Origin: Eutreptiella sp. 'Long Island Sound 2002'
Lineage: Eukaryota > Euglenozoa > Euglenophyceae > Eutreptiales > Eutreptiaceae
Direction of reading: 5' to 3'
NCBI GenBank assembly: GCA_964036045.1
Contig: OZ038383.1
Span: 11,362,430 to 11,426,429, forward strand
DNA: 64,000 bases
Shown: positions 55,901 through 64,000 of the stretch, piece after piece
Numbering within the stretch: the first letter of the stretch is position 1
Layout: every line of letters begins with the position of its first letter
Program-made: the position numbers and the translations under genes
Notes under the pieces: generated by a model
What the model was told of the DNA's origin: nothing
Seen by the model: the letters and a program-made list of their open reading frames with translations, nothing else
Database searches by the model: none

Positions 55901-57685
55901 GGCGATCAGCCAGTGGGCGCCGCCAGCTGCAGACAAGAATACAGTACCATGGCTTCTTGCCAAAACCCCCTCATACCACGCATGACGTGGATCGCCCCCC
56001 CACGGGGGCTGTTGGGGCGTGGAACACGCCGAGCGTGCCGAGAGCATGCTAACGACACCGCGACTCACGTGGAGCTCCCAGTGAAGAAGATCTGGTACAG
56101 CGAGAGTGCGAGTACCCGCCACGACTCCGCAGCACTGCATCGCCAGGGGTATGGCATGCGGTGGACAGTTGAGCATGTGCCGATGGTGTTGAGGATGGTC
56201 TCGCGGCTTGGACCGGGCACCACCGTTGACGCTCCTGTTGAGCCGTAAACGTGTGACACGTGGGGGGAAGTGGTGACAGTCGTGCTGAGTTTACGCAGCT
56301 CACCCACACACGCGATGGAAGGACTCCGCCATGAGCATGAACGTGACCTCGTGGAGGTGAAGGGTATTGCCGTATGGATCCTTAATGTTTTGGTCGACGC
56401 AACCCGCCACCATGGAGAAACGGAAACGGCGGACCAAAACAGCGGCTTGGTGGACCTTCACTGAAGGAAAGGGAAGGGAAGGGCAGCGAATGGCGATCAG
56501 CCAGTGGGCGCCGCCAGCTGCAGACAAGAATACAGTACCATGGCTTCTTGCCAAAACCCCCTCATACCGCGCATGACGTGGATCGGCCCCCCACGGGGGC
56601 TGTTGGGGCGTGGAACACGCCGAGCGTGCCGAGAGCATGCTAACGACACCGCGACTCACCTGGAGCTCCCAGTGAAGAAGATCTGGTATAGCGAGAGTGC
56701 GAGTACCCGCCACGACTCCGTAGCACTGCATTGCCAGGGGTATGGCATGCGGTGGACAGTTGAGCATGTGCCGATGGTGTTGAGGATGGTCTCGCGGCTT
56801 GGACCGGACACCACCGTTGACGCTCCCGTTGAGCCGTAAACGTGTGACACGTGGGGGGAAATGGTGACAGTCGTGCTGAGTTTACGCAGCTCACCCACAC
56901 ACGCGATGGAAGCACTCCGCCATGAGCATGAACGTGACCTCGTGGAGGTGAAGGGTATTGCCGTATGGATCCTTAATGTTTTGGTCGACGCAACCCGCCA
57001 CCATGGAGAAACGGAAACGGCGGACCAAAATAGCGGCTTGGTGGACCTTCACTGAAGGAAAGGGAAGGGAAGGGCAGCGAATGGCGATCAGCCAGTGGGC
57101 GCCGCCAGCTGCAGACAAGAATATAGTACCATGGCTTCTTGCCAAAACCCCCTCATACCACGCATGACGTGGATCGCCCCCCCACGGGGGCTGTTGGGGC
57201 GTGGAACACGCCGAGCGTGCCGAGAGCATGCTAACGACACCGCGACTCACGTGGAGCTCCCAGTGAAGAAGATCTGGTACAGCGAGAGTGCGAGTACCCG
57301 CCACGACTCCGTAGCACTGCATCGCCAGGGGTATGGCATGCGGTCGATACTTGAGCATGTGCCGATGGTGTTGAGGATGGTCTCGCGGCTTGGACCGGGC
57401 ACCAGCGTTGACGCTCCTGTTGAGTCGTAAACGTGTGACACGTGGGGGGAAGTGGTGACAGTCGTGCTGAGTTTACGCAGCTCACCCACACACGCGATGG
57501 AAGGACTCCGCCATGAGCATGAACGTGACCTCGTGGAGGTGAAGGGTATTGCCGTATGGATCCTTAATGTTTTGGTCGACGCAACCCGCCACCATGGAGA
57601 AACGGAAACGGCGGACCAAAACAGCGGCTTGGTGGACCTTCACTGAAGGAAAGGGAAGGGAAGGGCGGCGAATGGCGATCAGCCA
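52958..57685 (+). repeat. Higher-order repeat, 4-unit period (2,364 bp), right block
   Basis: Variant GGCGTTGCCAGC is at 52961 and 55325, GATCGGCCCCCCACG at about 54217 and 56581, CCGGACACCACC about 2,364 bp apart, and GCGGTCGATACTTGAG at about 54976 and 57340. The last duplicated unit then diverges. Confidence 0.8.
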
Positions 57686-60030
57686 GTGGGCGCCGCCAGC
57701 TGCAGACAAGAATACAGTACCATGGCTTCTTGCCAAAACCCCCTCATACCGCGCATGACGTGGATCGGCCCCCCACGGGGGCTGTTGGGGCGTGGAACAC
57801 GCCGAGCGTGCCGAGAGCATGCTACCGACACCGCGACTCACGTGGAGCTCCCAGTGAAGAAGATCTGGTATAGCGAGAGTGCGAGTACCCGCCACGACTC
57901 CGTAGCACTGCATTGCCAGTGGTATGGCATGCGGTGGACACTTGAGCATGTGCCGATGGTGTTGAGGATGGTCTCGCGGCTTGGACCGGACACCACCGTT
58001 GACGCTCCTGTTGAGCCGTAAACGTGTGACACGTGGGGGGAAGTGGTGACAGTCGTGCTGAGTTTACGCAGCTCACCCACACACGCGATGGAGGCACTCC
58101 GCCATGAGCATGAACGTGACCTCGTGGAGGTGAAGGGTATTGCCGTATGGATCCTTAATGTTTTGGTCGACGCAACCCGCCACCATGGATAAATTGAAAC
58201 GGCGGACCAAAACAGCCGCTTGGTGGACCTTCACTGAAGGAAAGGGAAGGGAAGGGCAGCGAATGGCGATCAGCCAGTGGGTGCCGCCAACTGCAGACAA
58301 GAATATAGTACCATGGCTTCTTGCCAAGACCCCCTCATACCACGCATGACGTGGATCGCCCTTCCACGGGGGCTGTTGGGGCGTGGAACACGCCGAGCGT
58401 GCCGAGAGCATGCTAACGACACCGCAACTCACGTGGCGCTCCCAGTGAAGAAGATCTGGTACAGCGAGAGTGCGAGTACCCGCCACGACTCCGTAGCACT
58501 GCATCGCCAGGGGTATGGCATGCGGTGGACAGTTGAGCATGTGCCGATGGTGTTGAGGATGGCCTCGCGGCTTGGACCGGGCACCACCGTTGACGCTCCT
58601 GTTGAGCCGTAAACGTGTGACACGTGGGGGGAAGTGGTGACAGTCGTGCTGAGTTTACGCAGCTCACCCACACACGCGATGGAAGCACTCCGCCATGAGC
58701 ATGAACGTGACCTCGTGGAGGTGAAGGGTATTGCCGTATGGATCCTTAATGTTTTGGTCGACGCAACCCGCCACCATGGAGAAACGGAAACGGCGGACCA
58801 AAACAGCGGCTTGGTGGACCTTCACTGAAGGAAAGGGAAGGGAAGGACAGCGAATGGCGATCAGCCAGTGGGCGTTGCCAGCTGCAGACAAGAATACAGT
58901 ACCATGGCTTCTTGCCAAAACCCCCTCATACCACGCATGACGTGGATCGCCCCCCCACGGGGGCTGTTGGGGCGTGGAACACGCCGAGCGTGCCGAGAGC
59001 ATGCTAACGACACCGCGACTCACGTGGAGCTCCCAGTGAAGAAGATCTGGTACAGCGAGAGTGCGAGTACCCGCCACGACTCCGTAGCACTGCATCGCCA
59101 GGGGTATGGCATGCGGTGGACAGTTGAGCATGTGCCGATGGTGTTGAGGATGGTCTCGCGGCTTGGACCGGTCACCACCGTTGACGCTCTTGTTGAGCCG
59201 TAAACGTGTGACACGTGGGGGGAAGTGGTGACAGTCGTGCTGAGTTTACGCAGCTCACCCACACACGCGATGGAAGCACTCCGCCATGAGCATGAACGTG
59301 ACCTCGTGGAGGTGAAGGGTATTGCCGTATGGATCCTTAATGTTTTGGTCGACGCAACCCGCCACCATGGAGAAACGGAAACGGCGGACCAAAACAGCGG
59401 CTTGGTGGACCTTCACTGAAGGAAAGGGAAGGGAAGGGCAGTGAATGGCGATCAGCCAGTGGGCGCCGCCAGCTGCAGACAAGAATACAGTACCATGGCT
59501 TCTTGCCAAAACCCCCTCATACCACGCATGACGTGGATCGCCCCGCCACGGGGGCTGTTGGGGCGTGGAACACGCCGAGCGTGCCGAGAGCATGCTAACG
59601 ACACCGCGACTCACGTGGAGCTCCCAGTGAAGAAGATCTGGTACAGCGAGAGTGCAAGTACCCGCCCGACTCCGTAGCACTGCATCGCCAGGGGTATGGC
59701 ATGCGGTGGACAGTTGAGCATGTGCCGATGGTGTTGAGGATGGTCTCGCGGCTTGGACCGGGCACCACCGTTGACGCTCCTGTTGAGCCGTAAACGTGTG
59801 ACACGTGGGGGGATGTGGTGACAGTCGTGCTGAGTTTACGCAGCTCACCCACACACGCGATGGAAGGACTCCGCCATGAGCATGAACGTGACCTCGTGGA
59901 GGTGAAGGGTATTGCCGTATGGATCCTTAATGTTTTGGTCGACGCAACCCGCCACCATGGAGAAACGGAAACGGCGGACCAAAACAGCGGCTTGGTGGAC
60001 CTTCACTGAAGGAAAGGGAAGGGAAGGGCA

Positions 60031-60600
60031 GTGAATGGCGATCAGCCAGTGGGCGCCGCCAGCTGCAGACAAGAATACAGTACCATGGCTTCTTGCCAAA
60101 AGCCCCTCATACCACGCATGACGTGGATCGCCCCCCCACGGGGGCTGTTGGGGCGTGGAACACGCCGAGCGTGCCGAGAGCATGGTAACGACACCGCGAC
60201 TCACGTGGAGCTCCCAGTGAAGAAGATCTGGTACAGCGAGAGTGCGAGTACCCGCCACGACTCCGTAGCACTGCATCGCCAGGGGTATGGCATGCGGTGG
60301 ACAGCTGAGCATGTGCCGATGGTGTTGAGGATGGTCTCGCGGCTTGGACCGGGCACCACCGTTGACGCTCCTGTTGAGCCGCAAACGTGTGACACGTGGG
60401 GGGAAATGGTGACAGTCGTGCTGAGTTTACGCAGCTCACCCACACACGCGATGGAAGCACTCCGCCATGAGCATGAACGTGACCTCGTGGAGGTGAAGGG
60501 TATTGCCGTATGGATCCTTAATGTTTTGGTCGACGCAACCCGCCACCATGGAGAAACGGAAACGGCGGACCAAAACAGCGGCTTGGTGGACCTTCACTGA
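60031..60600 (+). other. Satellite unit in which the two plus-strand ORFs are fused
   Basis: In this copy the TAA that normally ends the 111-codon frame reads CAA at about 60382, so the frame runs on into the 64-codon frame for a total of 189 codons. The translation has no recognisable domain. I record it as a sequence variant rather than a gene. Confidence 0.6.
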
Positions 60601-63600
60601 AGGAAAGGGAAGGGAAGGGCAGTGAATGGCGATCAGCTAGTGGGCACCGCCAGCTGCAGACAAGAATACGGTACCATGGCTTCTGGCCAAAACCCCCTCA
60701 TACCACGCATGACGTGGATCGCCCCCCCACGGGGGCTGTTGGGGCGTGGAACACGCCGAGCGTGCCGAGAGCATGCTAACGACACCGCGACTCACGTGGA
60801 GCTCCCAGTGAAGAAGATCTGGTACAGCGAGAGTGCAAGTACCCGCCACGACTCCGTAGCACTGCATCGCCAGGGGTATGGCATGCGGTGGACAGTTGAG
60901 CATGTGCCGATGGTGTTGAGGATGGTCTCGCGGCTTGGACCGGGCACCACCGTTGACGCTCCTGTTGAGACGTAAATGTGTGACACGTGGGGGGAAGTGG
61001 TGACAGGCGTGCTGAGTTTACGCAGCTCACCCACACACGCAATGGAAGCACTCCGCCATGAGCATGAACGTGACCTCATGGAGGTGAAGGGTATTGCCGT
61101 ATGGATCCTTAATGTTTTGGTTGACGCAACCCGCCACCATGGAGAAACGGAAACGGCGGACCAAAACAGCGGCTTGGTGGACCTTCACTGAAGGAAAGGG
61201 AAGGGAAGGGCAGCGAATGGCGATCAGCCAGTGGGCGCCGCCAGCTGCAGACAAGAATACAGTACCATGGCTTCTTGCCAAAACCCCCTCATACCACGCA
61301 TGACGTGGATCGCCCCCCCACGGGGGCTGTTGGGGCGTGGAACACGCCGAGCGTGCCGAGAGCACGCTAACGACACCGCGACTCACGTGGAGCTCCCAGT
61401 GAAGAAGATCTGGTACAGCGAGAGTGCGAGTACCCGCCACGATTCTGTAGCACTGCATCGCCAGGGGTATGGCATGCGGTGGACAGCTGAGCATGTGCCG
61501 ATGGTGTTGAGGATGGTCTCGCGGCTTGGACCGGGCACCACCGTTGACGCTCCTGTTGAGCCGTAAACGTGTGACACGTGGGGGGAAGTGGTGACAGTCG
61601 TGCTGAGTTTACGCAGCTCACCCACACACGCGATGGAAGCACTCCGCCATGAGCATGAACGTGACCTCGTGGAGGTGAAGGGTATTGCCGTATGGATCCT
61701 TAATGTTTTGGTCGACGCAACCCGCCACCATGGAGAAACGGAAACGGCGGACCAAAACAGCGGCTTGGTGGACCTTCACTGAAGGAAAGGGAAGGGAAGG
61801 GCAGCGAATGGCGATCAGCCAGTGGGCGCCGCCAGCTGCAGACAACATTATAGTACCATGGCTTCTTGCCAAAACCCCCTCATACCACGCATGACGTGGA
61901 TCGCCCCCCCACGGGGGCTGTTGGGGCGTGGAACACGCCGAGCGTGCCGAGAGCATGCTAGCGACACCGCGACTCACGTGGAGCTCCCAGTGAAGAAGAT
62001 CTGGTACAGCGAGAGTGCGAGTACCCGCCACGACTCCGTAGCACTGCATCGCCAGGGGTATGGCATGCGGTGGACAGTTGAGCATGTGCCGATGGTGTTG
62101 AGGATGGTCTCGCGGCTTGGACCGGGCACCACCGTTGACGCTCCTGTTGAGCCGTAAACGTGTGACACGTGGGGGGAAATGGTGACAGTCGTGCTGAGTT
62201 TACGCAGCTCACCCACACACGCGATGGAAGGACTCCGCCATGAGCATGAACGTGACCTCGTGGAGGTGAAGGGTATTGCCGTATGGATCCTTAATGTTTT
62301 GGTCGACGCAACCCGCCACCATGGAGAAACGGAAACGGCGGACCAAAACAGCGGCTTGGTGGACCTTCACTGAAGGAAAGGGAAGGGAAGGGCAGCGAAT
62401 GGCGATCAGCCAGTGGGCGCCGCCAGCTGGAGACAAGAATATAGTACCATGGCTTCTTGCCAAAACCCCCTCATACCACGCATGACGTGGATCGCCCCCC
62501 CACGGGGGCTGTTGGGGCGTGGAACACGCCGAGCGTGCCGAGAGCATGCTAACGACACCGCGATTCACGTGGAGCTCCCAGTGAAGAAGATCTGGTACAG
62601 CGAGAGTGCGAGTACCCGCCACGACTCCGTAGCACTGCATCGCCAGGGGTATGGCATGCGGTGGACAGTTGAGCATGTGCCGATGGTGTTGAGGATGGTC
62701 TCGCGGCTTGGACCGGGCACCACCGTCGACGCTCCTGTTGAGCCGTAAACGTGTGACACGTGGGGGGAAATGGTGACAGTCGTGCTGATTTTACGCAGCT
62801 CACCCACACACGCGATGGAAGCACTCCGCCATGAGCATGAACGTGACCTCGTGGAGGTGAAGGGTATTGCCGTATGGATCCTTAATGTTTTGGTCGACGC
62901 AACCCGCCACCATGGAGAAACGGAAACGGCGGACCAAAATAGCGGCTTGGTGGACCTTCACTGAAGGAAAGGGAAGGGAAGGGCAGCGAATGGCGATCAG
63001 CCAGTGGGCGTTGCCAGCTGCAGACAAGAATATAGTACCATGGCTTCTTGCCAAAACCCCCTCATACCACGCATGACGTGGATCGCCCCCCCACGGGGGC
63101 TGTTGGGGCGTGGAACACGCCGAGCGTGCCGAGAGCATGCTAACGACACCGCGACTCATGTGGAGCTCCCAGTGAAGAAGATCTGGTACAGCGAGAGTGC
63201 GAGTACCCGCCACGACTCCGTAGCACTGCATCGCCAGGGGTATGGCATGCGGTGGACAGTTGAGCATGTGCCGATGGTGTTGAGGATGGTCTCGCGGCTT
63301 GGACCGGGCACCACCGTTGACGCTCCTGTTGAGCCGTAAACGTGTGACACGTGGGGGGAAGTGGTGACAGTCGTGCTGAGTTTACGCAGCTCACCCACAC
63401 ACGCGATGGAAGCACTCCGCCATGAGCATGAACGTGACCTCGTGGAGGTGAAGGGTATTGCCGTATGGATCCTTAATGTTTTGGTCGACGCAACCCGCCA
63501 CCATGGAGAAACGGAAACGGCGGACCAAAACAGCGGCTTGGTGGACCTTCACTGAAGGAAAGGGAAGGGAAGGGCAGCGAATGGCGATCAGCCAGTGGGC

Positions 63601-64000
63601 GCCGCCAGCTGCAGACAAGAATATAGTACCATGGCTTCTTGCCAAAACCCCCTCATACCACGCATGACGTGGATCGCCCCCCCACGGGGGCTGTTGGGGC
63701 GTGGAACACGCCGAGCGTGCCGAGAGCATGCTAACGACACCGCAACTCACGTGGAGCTCCCAGTGAAGAAGATCTCGTACAGCGAGAGTGCGAGTACCCG
63801 CCACGACTCCGTAGCACTGCATCGCCAGGGGTATGGCATGCGGTGGACAGTTGAGCATGTGCCGATGGTGTTGAGGATGGTCTCGCAGCTTGGACCGGGC
63901 ACCACCGTTGACGCTCCTGTTGAGCCGTAAACGTGTGACACGTGGGGGGAAGTGGTGACAGTCGTGCTGAGTTTACAGAGCTCACCCACACACGCGATGG

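Larger units (their letters stand above)
40586..64000 (+). repeat. 591-bp satellite array, about 39.6 copies, extends past the window
   Basis: The landmark GTGACAGTCGTGCTGAGTTT recurs at 591-bp spacing from 40912 to the edge (about 40 occurrences). Only a few units differ in length (589 at about 41.75 and 46.47 kb, 590 at about 59.67 kb). Copies differ by few substitutions. Each unit carries a ~95-bp piece of the family A 3' end (GGAAAGGGAAGGGAAGGGCA ... GCCAAAACCCCC) followed by ~495 bp not seen elsewhere in the window. Both strands hold unit-length ORFs (plus 111 and 64 codons; minus 155 codons) repeated in every copy because 591 is a multiple of three and the array is homogeneous. No known satellite, rDNA, 5S or histone sequence was recognised. 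Confidence 0.97.

Noticed and set aside
40586-64000. Satellite units as a tandem gene family (histone, 5S rRNA or protein-coding cluster)
   Set aside because: The translations in all frames lack histone or other known motifs, no 5S-like control region is visible, and ORFs occur equally on both strands, as expected of a homogenised array with a unit length divisible by three.
40586-64000. CRISPR-like array
   Set aside because: Repeats are contiguous 591-bp units without unique spacers, in a eukaryotic window.

Overview
This is a nuclear eukaryotic window, most likely from a unicellular alga or another protist. Two genes are split by GT-AG introns whose phases match at nearly every junction. 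Introns run from about 180 bp to 2.6 kb and hold minisatellites and transposon debris. Base composition is GC-rich with long poly-G/poly-C runs, but 5.0-6.6 kb and 20.8-24 kb are AT-richer. A four-domain cation channel together with an oomycete-type transglutaminase elicitor relative argues against a land plant, animal or yeast. Species cannot be fixed from sequence alone.

Layout. 1-6.7 kb: no intact gene is recognised; it holds an 82-bp minisatellite (1.28-2.2 kb), an orphan ORF and frameshifted minus-strand coding debris (3.8-5.0 kb). 6.75-20.27 kb, minus strand: a four-domain (4 x 6TM) voltage-gated cation channel in at least ten exons, with the N-terminus and first helix of domain I unresolved. 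21.4-22.1 kb, minus: an unrecognised 228-codon ORF. 24.19-29.87 kb, plus: a secreted protein of the Phytophthora GP42/M81 transglutaminase-elicitor family in five exons, including a Pep-13-like motif and a repetitive Pro-rich C-terminus. 25.6-38.7 kb: copies of a dispersed element (family A) that share one 3' end and differ in 5' length. 32.66-35.47 kb, plus: a broken gene combining a JAMM/MPN isopeptidase domain, a PHD/RING-like zinc finger, a KOW/SH3-like segment and a DnaJ domain, flanked by direct repeats. 39.67-39.77 kb: a reverse-transcriptase scrap with YLDD. 40.59-64.0 kb: a 591-bp satellite, about 39.6 copies, running off the right edge.

How the parts relate. The channel and the elicitor-like protein are independent, facing genes with no operon logic. 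The strongest structural story is in the repeats. The last ~95 bp of family A occur in every satellite unit, so the satellite appears to have been built from a 5'-truncated family A insertion plus adjacent DNA. It was then amplified and re-duplicated as 4-unit (2,364 bp) and 3-unit (1,773 bp) blocks. The JAMM/zinc-finger/J-domain pseudogene sits inside the same repeat-rich block and may be cargo or coding sequence of a mobile element. All function calls come from reading motifs; no database search was run.
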